The position numbers and the translations under genes were made by a program. From the NCBI RefSeq assembly GCF_017356035.1, contig NZ_JAFIQX010000004.1:1-64000 (forward strand): a DNA stretch of 64,000 nt, given 5' to 3'. Of the stretch, positions 27,064 to 36,521 are shown piece by piece (the first letter of the stretch is position 1; each line of letters begins with the position of its first letter). Source of the DNA: Longitalea luteola. GTDB taxonomy: Bacteria; Bacteroidota; Bacteroidia; Chitinophagales; Chitinophagaceae. The notes under the pieces were generated by a model. It saw nothing but the letters and a program-made list of their open reading frames with translations. It was not told where the DNA came from and searched no databases.

Positions 27064-28569
27064 TTATGGAACGGTATTGGTCTCTTTGATCACCTTTTCC
27101 TTGCGGCGCGGCACCACCCGTTTGCGGATAAGCTGGCGGAACGCATCATGCAGATCGATGATCTGGCCGATCAAAAAATATTCGCGCAGGTTACTTTTAA
27201 TATTACTACGGATCATCCGCCGGACCACATTTTTAGCTACCTCACCGGTTTCTTTTACATTCACCAGCAGTTCCACAGCAACAAAGGCCAGCCCGGCAGC
27301 GATCAGGAACAGGAAGGTGAACTCATGCAGGCTCAGCAGGTGGATCACTTTCTGCCATTGGGGCCCTTTCCATGCCGCATCTACCGACAGGGACCTGGTA
27401 CTGAAATAATCGGCCAGGTAACCGCCGAATAGCGGGGCGATAAAAGAAAAAATAGCGGTAATGATATTTTTGGTCGAAAGGTACACCACTGATTCCTCGG
27501 CCGGTGATAATTTCAAACTGATATTCGTCAGCGACAGGTTGATGCCTGCATTGCTGATGCCCGTACCCGCATGGATCACCAGCAACAGCAGCAGGTTCAG
27601 GTATTCCCTGGTATAAATGCCCACATAACACCAACCGATCAGCACCAGGATATACAGCGGCGCACAAATGGCTATAATGGTCTTATTGCTGAACCGGTCG
27701 GCAAAACGGCCCCACATGCGAACGGTTAAAATACTGCACAGCTGGCTAATGATCGTGAACCCGATGATGTAGGAAATAGACAACCCCATTTTTTTCATCA
27801 TGAACACCACAAAAAACGGCGTGGCAATATTCAGCGCAAATACCCAGGCGGAGTTGAAAACCAGTAAACGCCGGAAATTTTGATCCCGCAAGGGCCGCTG
27901 CAGAATGCTGATGATATCACCGCTGGTCACTTTTCCTAACGGCTCGGGCGTAGCCGAAAGGAACAAGGCGCTGCTGATGCCGGCAATACCGCCGGCAATG
28001 AACAATCCGGCATACACATTCAATTCGGAAGTTATCTGGTGGTTCTTGGTATAATCAACAATGAAGGCAGTAGCTAATCCCAATACGATGTTCAGCAATT
28101 GGGTGTAGCTGGTGCGGCGTGAAAAATAAGTACCCAGCTGGTTCTCCGGCACGAGGTCTTTCATCCAGGCATTCCAGCAGGGCCCTGCTATTGACCCAAA
28201 GAAATAATGAAAGAACAGGATAAAAATGACCGTTTCAACCGGAATATTTTTGAAGAAGAGGATGAGCAGTCCAATGATCAACAAAGGCGTTCTCGCGAGT
28301 AAGGAACAGATCACTGCAATGGCCCGCCGGTTATTGTAGCGGCGTACCAGCCAAATGGAAAGTAACTGAAAAACGTTGGTGATGGTAGGCAATCCGGCCA
28401 GTAAGCCGATCTGAAAATTATTGGCATCGAGTAACAACACCATGGCAACAAGGAAAGTGCCGCTGGTAAATGTGATCATCGCTTCTGAAGCCAGTCCATC
28501 GCCGATCACCAGCTTCATGCCACGTTGTACTTGCTTGTCCGTTAATATAGGTTCAGGCCGCCATGACAT
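27064..28569 (-). CDS. MFS transporter, last gene of the glycan operon
   Basis: The 501-residue polytopic protein has about twelve hydrophobic helices (for example FTSGTFLVAMVLLL, FQIGLLAGLPTITNVFQLLSIW, TVIFILFFHYFFGSIAG, LNLLLLLVIHAGTGISNAGI). The MFS-type loop after helix 2 is LVRRYNNRRAIAVI. The extended charged C-terminus (VVRRMIRSNIKSNLREYF) is cytosolic. It lies 27 bases after the GT9 gene on the same strand, so it is probably the export or uptake arm of the glycan cluster, but MFS substrate specificity cannot be read from sequence. Confidence 0.87.
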   Translation of the reverse strand: MSWRPEPILTDKQVQRGMKLVIGDGLASEAMITFTSGTFLVAMVLLLDANNFQIGLLAGLPTITNVFQLLSIWLVRRYNNRRAIAVICSLLARTPLLIIGLLILFFKNIPVETVIFILFFHYFFGSIAGPCWNAWMKDLVPENQLGTYFSRRTSYTQLLNIVLGLATAFIVDYTKNHQITSELNVYAGLFIAGGIAGISSALFLSATPEPLGKVTSGDIISILQRPLRDQNFRRLLVFNSAWVFALNIATPFFVVFMMKKMGLSISYIIGFTIISQLCSILTVRMWGRFADRFSNKTIIAICAPLYILVLIGWCYVGIYTREYLNLLLLLVIHAGTGISNAGINLSLTNISLKLSPAEESVVYLSTKNIITAIFSFIAPLFGGYLADYFSTRSLSVDAAWKGPQWQKVIHLLSLHEFTFLFLIAAGLAFVAVELLVNVKETGEVAKNVVRRMIRSNIKSNLREYFLIGQIIDLHDAFRQLIRKRVVPRRKEKVIKETNTVP

Positions 28570-28596
28570 AATAATCCATTTTCAAACTGTTAAATA

Positions 28597-29727
28597 TTAC
28601 AGTATCAGGGTATCAGGGGCTATGTACTGCATATTTGATCCTTTCTGCAATAATGATTCCAAAGCCCGGGCAATGTCAGCAGGCTGGGGCAGCGCGGCTT
28701 CCCTGATCATCCGGTTGTTGCGTACATAAGCGATCACTTCATTTTTACTTTGCAAACGGGCCGGTACATTCCAGGGAAATACTTTCCCACATACCTTCCA
28801 CGGTGTATGTTGCGGATTGGTTAACGCATACAATACTATGACCGGCGTTTGCCTGGCGGCAGCTATATGAATGGTGGCTGTATTGACCGATACAATGGCG
28901 GCGGCGCCATCGGCCAGCGCAATAAATTCCCCTGCGGTAAACAGTCCGGCGGTATCAATAGCATGATCGCCAATCCCAGCAGCAATGGCGCTCGTCAGTG
29001 CACGTTCTTTGGCCGTACCAGTAAGCAAGATAGGCAGCCCGTAACTGGCTGCCAGTTTTCCCAATGTGATCCACTCACTCACCGGGTACATTCTTTTTTC
29101 TTCACTTACACCGGGGTGAAAAATGAGATAACCTTTTGTAAGATCCACCGGCAACTGATGCAGTTTGGCCAGCATGTTTTGCATATCAGCCTTACTTACT
29201 GTCAGCAGTAACCGGTCATCTGCAGTAGCAGCGCCGGTGACCGCCACCAATGCCAGGTCGCGCTTTACCTGGTGCTGAATAAAACTATAAGGTTCCTTAT
29301 CAGGCAGCCAGTGGCTGAGCAGGCCATACGGATTCTCGCGGCTGTATGCCAGTCGCAGGGGAATGCCTGCCATCATGGTCAGCATGGCTGCGGGCAGCGC
29401 GCTCTGGCTGTAAACGGTGAAGATGATTGCTGCATCAAACTGCAGCTCACGTAACACGTTAACAAGTTCAAGCAGGTCATCGCCCGCTGCAGCCGCATCA
29501 GCTTTTATCCATGGCAGATCGCGGATGATCACATCATCTATTACCGGAATGTAACTGGTAATACTTTTAGCCAGGGTAGAGGTAAGCACGGTTATATGAC
29601 AATGAAACGTTTCCTTCAATGCTTTTAAAGCGGGCGTCGTCATAATGAGGTCGCCCATATTGTCGGCTCTTATGCAAAGGATCTTTTTACACGTGTTCCA
29701 CACTGGTTGTTGCTTTAACATATTCAA
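28597..29727 (-). CDS. Glycosyltransferase family 9 (heptosyltransferase-like)
   Basis: The 376-residue protein has an N-terminal half ILCIRADNMGDLIMTTPALKALKE and a C-terminal nucleotide-sugar site FHPGVSEEKRMYPVSEW ... TGTAKE ... NTATIHIAAARQTPVIVLYALTNPQHTPW. These are diagnostic of the GT9 fold (GT-B), which uses ADP-heptose in LPS core synthesis. Its start overlaps the GmhB-like gene by 41 bases (an internal ATG at 29721 shortens this slightly), indicating tight translational coupling. With a heptose-bisphosphate phosphatase beside it, transfer of a heptose is the best guess. Acceptor unknown. Confidence 0.9.
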   Translation of the reverse strand: MNMLKQQPVWNTCKKILCIRADNMGDLIMTTPALKALKETFHCHITVLTSTLAKSITSYIPVIDDVIIRDLPWIKADAAAAGDDLLELVNVLRELQFDAAIIFTVYSQSALPAAMLTMMAGIPLRLAYSRENPYGLLSHWLPDKEPYSFIQHQVKRDLALVAVTGAATADDRLLLTVSKADMQNMLAKLHQLPVDLTKGYLIFHPGVSEEKRMYPVSEWITLGKLAASYGLPILLTGTAKERALTSAIAAGIGDHAIDTAGLFTAGEFIALADGAAAIVSVNTATIHIAAARQTPVIVLYALTNPQHTPWKVCGKVFPWNVPARLQSKNEVIAYVRNNRMIREAALPQPADIARALESLLQKGSNMQYIAPDTLIL

Positions 29728-30271
29728 TAATGGTAGCAGCAGCTTCTTTCCAGTTGCTGCACAGCTGCGTGGGCGTTCTGCTTTCGTTCAACACCCATTC
29801 GGTTTCATTACCATTATTTAATAAGATAGTTTTACAACCGGCCCTGTTGCCGGCTTCAACATCATTCAAAATATCACCGATCATCCAGGATCGTTCCAGG
29901 TCTGTATCCATTTCCATCGCCGCCTTTAATAACATCCCGGGCAATGGTTTGCGGCAGTAGCAGGCCTTTGCGTAAGGCTCGCGGTTGCCGTCGATATGAT
30001 GCGGGCAGTAATAATAACCGTTTAACTGCACGCCGTTCTCCAATAATGTATGCTTAATAAATTGAAATACCTGTTGCACATCTTCTTCTGAAAAATAAGA
30101 TAATGCAATTCCGGGTTGATTGGAAACGATGATCAGCTGGAAGCCTTGTGCCTGCAGCGATCGCAGGGCTTCAATGGCATTGTCTTCAAATTGTATCAGG
30201 TTGGTATTAACGTTATAAGGCACATCCTTGATCAGTGTACCGTCTTTATCAATAAAAACAGCTTTGTTCAT
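29687..30271 (-). CDS. gmhB: HAD-IIIA phosphatase, D,D-heptose 1,7-bisphosphate phosphatase-like
   Basis: The 194-residue protein has motif 1 FIDKDGTLIKDV, motif 2 IIVSNQPG, a zinc-binding loop with CPHH ... ACYCRKPLPGML (the Cys/His cluster found in GmhB) and motif 4 WMIGDILNDVEAGNRAGC. The length matches the GmhB family, which removes the 7-phosphate from heptose bisphosphate on the way to ADP-heptose. It overlaps the GT4 gene by 4 bases (ATGA) upstream and the GT9 gene downstream. No other heptose genes (gmhA, hldE) are here, so precursor supply would have to come from elsewhere or the substrate differs. Confidence 0.85.
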   Translation of the reverse strand: MNKAVFIDKDGTLIKDVPYNVNTNLIQFEDNAIEALRSLQAQGFQLIIVSNQPGIALSYFSEEDVQQVFQFIKHTLLENGVQLNGYYYCPHHIDGNREPYAKACYCRKPLPGMLLKAAMEMDTDLERSWMIGDILNDVEAGNRAGCKTILLNNGNETEWVLNESRTPTQLCSNWKEAAATIIEYVKATTSVEHV

Positions 30272-31599
30272 ACTACAGAACTTTTAAAACCAGGCAACAG
30301 GTTCAGCAGGTTCAGCAATGCTGTATGATCTGTTACCATTTGCAAAACAGGCGCTTTGGCCGGTTTATGCACATCGGTCAATACCTGGTTGTATACCTGG
30401 TGCATGGATGCTGCGATCTTGTTCCAGGTGAAACTATGGCGCACATGTTTAATGGCATTCTTACACATTGTACGATGCAGATCGGCATCACTCAGCAACA
30501 GGTTTATTTTAGCTGCCAGTGCAGTGGGTTCACGCGGCGGCACGAGGAAACCGGTATGTTCATCCACCACACTGTATTTTATGCCGCCTACATTGGAGCC
30601 TATCACGGGTGTTCCGCAGGCCATTGCTTCCAGCGGCGTGATCCCAAATGGTTCATACCAGGGAGTGGAAATGAATACATCCGCAGCAGCATAATAATAT
30701 TTCAATAACGACCGGCCTTTACGTCCCGTAAATGTAACCTGGTCAGATACGCCGCTTTCCCTCGCCACTTCTTGCAGCCGGCCTATTTCCGGTGTAGACG
30801 CCGGATCAGGTGAATCTGATTCACCGCCCACCACCAGTAATTTTATTTTGCTGTTATGCCTGTTTACTTCGCCCAATGCCCTGATCACATTATCCACGCC
30901 TTTGCGGGGCACCATTCTGCCCAGTTGCAGAATGATCTTATCCTTTTTTGGTAGCCGTAAATATTCCCGCGCCTCCTCTTTATCTATGGGGTAAAACTCT
31001 TTTGGGTTGAAACCACAGGGCACAATTACGATCCTGTCAGGATCTGCATAGTAATGATCCAGCAGGTCTTCCTTATCCTGGGGGCATTCTGCCACGATCA
31101 GGTTGGCGTCATCGATGATATGTTTTTCGATAATGGTCCTTTCCGGCGGAAATCCGTCCTGCTGCTTCTGGTGCAGTTGACGCACCAGTCCCAACGCGTG
31201 AAACGTAACAACATACGGAATGCCTGTGGTCTTTTTAATATTCGATGCCACCAGGGCCGACATAAAAAAATGTGCGTGTATGATCTCATAATACAATTCC
31301 TGGCGGCTCATAAAGAACAGCATCTGAAAAGTGAACTCCTGCATGTATTGTAATAACTGCTCTTTTGGAACAAATTCGGGCGGGCCCGCAGTGATGTGAA
31401 CCACCCGTACGCCGGGTTTCCATTCAACCACTTCGGGAACAGCTGTATTGTCGCGCCGTGTGTATATATCTATATGGTATCCTTTACGAGCCAGCTCCAG
31501 GCTCAGTTCGGCGACATACACGTTTTGTCCGCCATTATCTATGCCACCCAACGTAGCGAGGGGCGAAGCATGTTCACTGATGAAAGCAACCCGTTTCAT
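30268..31599 (-). CDS. Glycosyltransferase family 4
   Basis: The 443-residue GT-B enzyme has the N-terminal glycine loop GGIDNGGQNVYVAELSLELARKG, resembling sucrose-phosphate-synthase-like and MshA-like GT4 members. The donor domain is LQLGRMVPRKGVDNVIRALGEV ... VVGGESDSP. The retaining-enzyme EX7E motif is EPFGITPLEAMACGTPVIGSNVGG. It acts in the cytosol with a nucleotide sugar. It overlaps its neighbours by 4 bases on both sides (30268-30271 and 31596-31599), so it is in one operon of coupled genes. Donor and acceptor sugars are unknown. Confidence 0.9.
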   Translation of the reverse strand: MKRVAFISEHASPLATLGGIDNGGQNVYVAELSLELARKGYHIDIYTRRDNTAVPEVVEWKPGVRVVHITAGPPEFVPKEQLLQYMQEFTFQMLFFMSRQELYYEIIHAHFFMSALVASNIKKTTGIPYVVTFHALGLVRQLHQKQQDGFPPERTIIEKHIIDDANLIVAECPQDKEDLLDHYYADPDRIVIVPCGFNPKEFYPIDKEEAREYLRLPKKDKIILQLGRMVPRKGVDNVIRALGEVNRHNSKIKLLVVGGESDSPDPASTPEIGRLQEVARESGVSDQVTFTGRKGRSLLKYYYAAADVFISTPWYEPFGITPLEAMACGTPVIGSNVGGIKYSVVDEHTGFLVPPREPTALAAKINLLLSDADLHRTMCKNAIKHVRHSFTWNKIAASMHQVYNQVLTDVHKPAKAPVLQMVTDHTALLNLLNLLPGFKSSVV

Positions 31600-32576
31600 A
31601 CCGTCACGTTTTTATGATTAATCGCAAATTGAAATACCTCGTTCCATTCTCGTGTAAACCGATCCATACTAAAATGTTCCAGGGCAACTTGCCGGGCTTG
31701 CGCTCCCATAGTGATTGCCAGTGAGCGATCTTGCAACAACCGCTTCATATCTGCTATCAGCGCATCAACATCAGTGTTGATGAATGCCGATTCGCCATTT
31801 CTGAGCAGATTGGCGTATTCCGTTGTTGCCAGCGACACCACCGGTAAACCTGCCATCATGGCCTCGCACACCGACAGCCCAAAACTGGTGTGCCGTATCG
31901 GATTGAATAAAAACCGGTAACGGGTTGTGAAGGCGGTTAACCGGGGAAACAATACTTCACCCAAACCGCCATATTTCTCTGTGCCCATACCCGCCAGATC
32001 AACAGGTACTTCGGCCCGTACCTGTTCAAAAATATCCCAGCCGGTGATGCGGCCACGTTCCTTAATATGATTGATCACCACGATCCCTTTCTCCAACTCA
32101 CCGGTATATTTGTGTGTGGGTTCTGTAATGCCATGTTGTATCACTTTGACCAGGGGAACATTGTTCTTCCACATTAATTTATTATAGTGGGTAACATGAA
32201 CCAGCACCACGTCAGGATCAGTCAATGGATGTGATGAATTCACCGGATGCGGCTCCGGCGCATTGTGCTCCAGGTAAACAGCAGGTAATTGACGTTGCTC
32301 CGCTGACAATACCTCAAACTGATCGATGCGGTAATTCTTTTCCGACTGGAACAGGATACAATCAAATTGATGTTCCCTTACTTCTTCCGCAGGAACTTCA
32401 ATTACATTATCGCCAAACAAAAATGTCTTGCCCCTTCCATAATAACCTTCATTCTTCTCTTTGTTGACAGGAATATAAATGTCAAAGCCACATTGGGAAA
32501 GATAATACAAATAGCTTCCGTGAATATGCCAGGTAAATAGCTTTAGCCTTTCTGATTGTTGTACAACTGAAGTCAT
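31596..32576 (-). CDS. Glycosyltransferase (GT4/GT1-type), first gene of the minus-strand glycan operon
   Basis: The 326-residue GT-B protein starts with LKLFTWHIHGSYLYYLSQCG and shows VYLEHNAPEPHPVNSSHP, a donor-domain helix ERGRITGWDIFEQV, and FNPIRHTSFGLSVCEAMMAGLPVVSLAT as the EX7E region (CEAMMAGLP). It is the promoter-proximal gene of a five-gene run. The 212-base divergent gap to the carbamoyltransferase must hold both promoters, although no exact TAnnTTTG box was found. The sequence is shorter than typical GT4 proteins, but no motif is missing. Confidence 0.85.
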   Translation of the reverse strand: MTSVVQQSERLKLFTWHIHGSYLYYLSQCGFDIYIPVNKEKNEGYYGRGKTFLFGDNVIEVPAEEVREHQFDCILFQSEKNYRIDQFEVLSAEQRQLPAVYLEHNAPEPHPVNSSHPLTDPDVVLVHVTHYNKLMWKNNVPLVKVIQHGITEPTHKYTGELEKGIVVINHIKERGRITGWDIFEQVRAEVPVDLAGMGTEKYGGLGEVLFPRLTAFTTRYRFLFNPIRHTSFGLSVCEAMMAGLPVVSLATTEYANLLRNGESAFINTDVDALIADMKRLLQDRSLAITMGAQARQVALEHFSMDRFTREWNEVFQFAINHKNVTV

Positions 32577-32788
32577 AACGGTGATCTCATTTTAATGTTG
32601 AACTTCTCATTAAAGCATAAAAAGAATGCCGCATGAACATGTGGAAATAGAGAAACGCTTCTCTGACTTTCAACTTTTTATAAGGCGTTATGTCCACAAC
32701 TTTCATAGACAAATGGCATAATTCACTTGGGTAAGGTATTTGATGCGTTCGCCAATTAATAACCATAATCATAAAAATTTCCCGTCGC

Positions 32789-34492
32789 ATGTATACACTC
32801 GGAATTAATGCAGCATTCCATGACTCGGCCGCTGCGCTCATAAAAGATGGCGTTTTGATTGCCGCCGCAGAGGACGAACGCTTCACGCATATCAAACATG
32901 GCAAAAGGCCCATCCCATTCTCGGCATATGAACTTCCCTTCCATGCAATAGATTATTGTCTGCAGGAAGCCGGCATTACCATGAAAGAGGTCGATCACAT
33001 CGCCTATTCCTTCGACCCTTCGCTGCTAAACAACCATCAGCAAAAAGCCAACGGCAACAACAATGTTGCTACAAGCATATTTTCCGAACAATGGAACGAC
33101 CTGTTCCTGTCTTATATGCAACAGGCGCCCCAGCATCTGCGCGATGGCTATCCCCATCACCTGCAGAAGCGTTTGTCCGGGATGGTTATACAACCGGAAA
33201 GATGGCATTTCGTGGAGCATCATATTGCCCATGCCGCCAGCGCTTTTTTTCCTTCACCGTTTAAGGAAGCGGCGGTCTTAACACTGGATGGGCGTGGTGA
33301 ACTGGCCAGCACCAGCTATTTTGTGGGGAAAGACAACTCGCTGCAGAAAGTGGGCGAAGTATGTATGCCGCATTCACTGGGTATGTTGTATGAAAAAATG
33401 ACAACCTACCTGGGTTTCCTGCACTCATCCGACGAATATAAAGTGATGGCACTGGCCTCTTATGGCAAGCCGGTATACCTCGATAAATTCAGGTCCTTTA
33501 TTCATCTGGATGGCAAAGGTTGTTATACCATAGATGATTTTTCTCCTGAAGAAGCGTTTGGACCGGCCCGCAAAAAGGGAGCGACATTTGAACAACGGTA
33601 TTTTGATATTGCCCATTCCTTGCAGAAGGTGCTCGAAGAAACCGTGTTGGAACTGGCGCACTGGTTATATAAAGAAACCAAACAGGAAAACCTTTGTATG
33701 GCGGGCGGGGTAGCCCTGAATTGTGTGTTGAATGCGATCATCAGGGACAAAGGCCCCTTTAAAAATGTCTGGGTACAACCTGCAGCAGGCGATGCAGGAA
33801 CAGCCCTCGGCGCCGCCATCTGGATTGACCGGAAATTCAATGCCGGCACACCGGCGCAGCCCATGGAACATGCATATTGGGGACCAGCGTATTCAGACGC
33901 CGACGTAGAGAACCTGTTGCAATGGATGAAGATCCCTTACCGCCGGCTGAACAATGTAGCAGCTGAAACCGCCAGGATCCTGGCACAGAATAAGGTCATA
34001 GGCTGGTTCCAGGGCAGAATGGAATTCGGCCCCCGGGCATTGGGCAGCCGCTCCATCCTGGCTTCACCCGCAGAAGCCTCCATGCAGCAAAAACTGAACG
34101 AAATAAAAGACCGCGAAGACTTCAGGCCTGTAGCCCCGGTAGTGATGGAGGAAGTGGCAGGGGAGTGGTTTGAGAATGCAACCGTTTCACCGTTCATGTT
34201 GTTCGTGTACAACATCAAACCCGACAAAGCCGACAAAATACCGGCAGTACGGCATGTTGACGGAACCGCGCGTATTCAAACCATCAACAAAAAGCAACAT
34301 CAGCTGTATTACGATCTGTTGTACGAGTTCAACAAACTCACCGGCGTGCCGGTGCTCATCAATACCTCCTTCAACACCAGGGGCGAACCCATCGTTTGTT
34401 CACCCAAGGATGCCATTGCCTGTTTCTGGACATCACCTTTTGATGCGTTGGTCATTAATTCATTTTTACTGGAAAAAAATGCAGTTGCATGA
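32789..34492 (+). CDS. O-carbamoyltransferase, NodU/CmcH family
   Basis: The 567-residue protein has the full family layout. The N-terminal Kae1-like domain is LGINAAFHDSAAALIKDGV, AAAEDERFTHIKHGKRP, HHIAHAASAFFPSPF, TLDGRGE, MAGGVALNCVLN, then GDAGTALGAA. The C-terminal domain is GWFQGRMEFGPRALGSRSIL, INTSFNTRGEPIVCSPKDA. These enzymes use carbamoyl phosphate and ATP to put a carbamoyl group on a hydroxyl of a sugar or small molecule. It opens the plus-strand operon and overlaps the GT2 gene by 4 bases. In this cluster the acceptor is probably a sugar of the glycan (inferred). Confidence 0.93.
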   Translation: MYTLGINAAFHDSAAALIKDGVLIAAAEDERFTHIKHGKRPIPFSAYELPFHAIDYCLQEAGITMKEVDHIAYSFDPSLLNNHQQKANGNNNVATSIFSEQWNDLFLSYMQQAPQHLRDGYPHHLQKRLSGMVIQPERWHFVEHHIAHAASAFFPSPFKEAAVLTLDGRGELASTSYFVGKDNSLQKVGEVCMPHSLGMLYEKMTTYLGFLHSSDEYKVMALASYGKPVYLDKFRSFIHLDGKGCYTIDDFSPEEAFGPARKKGATFEQRYFDIAHSLQKVLEETVLELAHWLYKETKQENLCMAGGVALNCVLNAIIRDKGPFKNVWVQPAAGDAGTALGAAIWIDRKFNAGTPAQPMEHAYWGPAYSDADVENLLQWMKIPYRRLNNVAAETARILAQNKVIGWFQGRMEFGPRALGSRSILASPAEASMQQKLNEIKDREDFRPVAPVVMEEVAGEWFENATVSPFMLFVYNIKPDKADKIPAVRHVDGTARIQTINKKQHQLYYDLLYEFNKLTGVPVLINTSFNTRGEPIVCSPKDAIACFWTSPFDALVINSFLLEKNAVA

Positions 34493-35469
34493 AACCTTCC
34501 GTCTCTGTTGTGATCGCCACCTGGCAGCGCACTGCTTTGGTACAACGCTGCCTGGAGGCCCTGGCCAAACAAACAATGCCTGAAACTTTTTACGAGATCA
34601 TAATTGTAACCGACGGACCCGACCCTGCTACCGTACGGTTTATGAAACAATGGCTCAGGGCATACCGGGGCAAGGTAGCCGTAACCTGCATTTCATTACC
34701 GGTGAAAAAAGGCCCTGCCGCTGCCCGGAATGCCGGTTGGCGTAAGGCGCTTGGCGAACTCATTGTTTTTACCGATGATGACTGCGTTCCACAACCGGAA
34801 TGCCTGGAAAAATACTGGGTAGCGTATACCCCATACCGCGATACAGCCATTGCCTTTTCAGGCCGGATCATTGTGCCGCTGTCGGGCATACCTACCGACT
34901 ATGAAAAAAACACGGCGCAGCTCGAAAGGGCGCGTTTCGTGACCGCCAACTGCGCCTGCAGCCGCAAATCGCTGGAACTGACCGGCGGGCTGGATGAAGA
35001 GTTTACGATGGCCTGGCGGGAAGACACAGCCCTCGAATTTGACCTGAGTGAAAAGAATATTCCTATTATAAAAGTGCCCGAAGCCGTGATCGTACATCCG
35101 GTACGGGCAGCCTCCTGGGGTATCAGCATTAAGGAACAAAAGAAAAGCATGTTCAATGCCCTCCTGTATAAAAAACATACACGGCTGTATGAAAAAAGCA
35201 GGATGGAAAGGCCGCCCCGGTATTATTATATAATTACCTGCCTGCTATTGCTGGCCCTGGTATTCGCTTTTCACAACAGGCCGGGGACCATTTTTTGCAT
35301 GGCAGTTTGGATGATGTTCACCGGCTGGTTTGCCTGGAAGCGGCTGAAGGACACTTCCCGCAGCCTGCCGCATGTGGCAGAAATGATCTTTACCTCTGCC
35401 GTAATTCCGGTAATATCCGTTTACTGGAATTTGTATGGCGCTGTAAAATTTAAGACCTTTTTTGTATGA
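34489..35469 (+). CDS. Membrane-anchored glycosyltransferase family 2
   Basis: The 326-residue GT-A enzyme starts SVSVVIATWQRTALVQRCLE. The metal-binding DxD is in VFTDDDCVPQPECLEKYW, and the acceptor segment is LDEEFTMAWREDTALEFDL. Two C-terminal membrane helices follow (YYIITCLLLLALVFAFH and TIFCMAVWMMFTGWFAW), then a third weaker one (FTSAVIPVISVYW). The active site is cytosolic on the inner membrane, suggesting a lipid-linked or membrane acceptor. It overlaps the genes on both sides by 4 bases (ATGA), so is translationally coupled. Confidence 0.92.
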   Translation: MKPSVSVVIATWQRTALVQRCLEALAKQTMPETFYEIIIVTDGPDPATVRFMKQWLRAYRGKVAVTCISLPVKKGPAAARNAGWRKALGELIVFTDDDCVPQPECLEKYWVAYTPYRDTAIAFSGRIIVPLSGIPTDYEKNTAQLERARFVTANCACSRKSLELTGGLDEEFTMAWREDTALEFDLSEKNIPIIKVPEAVIVHPVRAASWGISIKEQKKSMFNALLYKKHTRLYEKSRMERPPRYYYIITCLLLLALVFAFHNRPGTIFCMAVWMMFTGWFAWKRLKDTSRSLPHVAEMIFTSAVIPVISVYWNLYGAVKFKTFFV

Positions 35470-36521
35470 TGACATTTACCACTGAAAAACCAAAGATCGC
35501 CCTGCTCAGGGCTTTGCAATTAGGCGATATGCTCTGCGCTGTGCCCGCATTCCGGGCTTTGCGCCAAGCGTTCCCACCGGCAGAAATCACGCTATTAGGT
35601 CTGCCCTGGGCGGGCTCTTTTGTTCAACGGTACAACCACTATATCAACCGGCATATTGTTTTCCCCGGCTACCCCGGCCTGCCGGAACAACCCTTCTCGC
35701 AAACAGCCTGGGACCAGTTTGTGGAACAGATGCGCGGGGAGCAATTCGATTGCATTATACAAATGCAGGGAAACGGCACGATTGTAAACGACATGTTACA
35801 GCAATTGGGTGCCCGGCGGCTGGCCGGCTTTCATCGCCATGATTGCCAGATGGATGCCGAATGGTTTACAGAATATCCCGAAACAGTGCACGAAATAAAC
35901 CGCCACCTGTTATTGATGAAACACCTGGGCATTCCGGACAGCGGTACCCAGCTGGAGTTTCCTATAACCGACGAGGAGGAAGAGAGCATGCAGGAAGTAG
36001 CACCCTTTGTACATTATGAAAAATATGTTGTGGTGCATCCCGGCTCAAGAAGTTCGGCCCGGCAATGGCCGCCCTGTTATTTTGCCGCCATGGCCGATCA
36101 CTGTGCCCAGCACGGGTATCGCGTGGTGCTCACCGGCACGGCAGAAGAAAAGTATCTTACAGATTATGTTGCCGCGCTGATGCAGCATAAGGCGATCAAC
36201 CTGGCCGGCAAAACAAACCTGGGCGTTGTGGCCGCGCTCATAAAAAATGCCAGCCTGCTCATCGCTAATTGTACCGGCGTATCGCATATTGCGGCCGCCA
36301 CCAAAACGCCCAGTATTATCATCAGCATGGATGGCGAACCGCACCGCTGGGGGCCGTTAAATCACGAACTTCATCATGTTTTTGACTGGACAAAGAGAAA
36401 ATCATTTACGGAAGTATATCACCGGCTGTGTGACCTCATCCTGATGGAACAGAAAAAAGAAATAAGCTTATCGAAACCGGTGGCCATACAATTAGGAGCA
36501 ATGGGTTTTGTTGCTCAATAG
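35466..36521 (+). CDS. Second glycosyltransferase family 9 (heptosyltransferase-like)
   Basis: The 351-residue GT-B protein has N-terminal ALLRALQLGDMLCAVPAFRALRQAF. The donor site is VVHPGSRSSARQWPPCYFAAMADH, VLTGTAEEKYLTDYVA and NCTGVSHIAAATKTPSIIISM, which fit GT9 (ADP-heptose transferase type). It is the last gene of the plus-strand operon. Its final 30 bases overlap the convergent response regulator gene (36492-36881). Two GT9 enzymes and a GmhB-like phosphatase in one cluster make a heptose-containing product likely, though GT9 enzymes can use other donors. Confidence 0.9.
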   Translation: MMTFTTEKPKIALLRALQLGDMLCAVPAFRALRQAFPPAEITLLGLPWAGSFVQRYNHYINRHIVFPGYPGLPEQPFSQTAWDQFVEQMRGEQFDCIIQMQGNGTIVNDMLQQLGARRLAGFHRHDCQMDAEWFTEYPETVHEINRHLLLMKHLGIPDSGTQLEFPITDEEEESMQEVAPFVHYEKYVVVHPGSRSSARQWPPCYFAAMADHCAQHGYRVVLTGTAEEKYLTDYVAALMQHKAINLAGKTNLGVVAALIKNASLLIANCTGVSHIAAATKTPSIIISMDGEPHRWGPLNHELHHVFDWTKRKSFTEVYHRLCDLILMEQKKEISLSKPVAIQLGAMGFVAQ

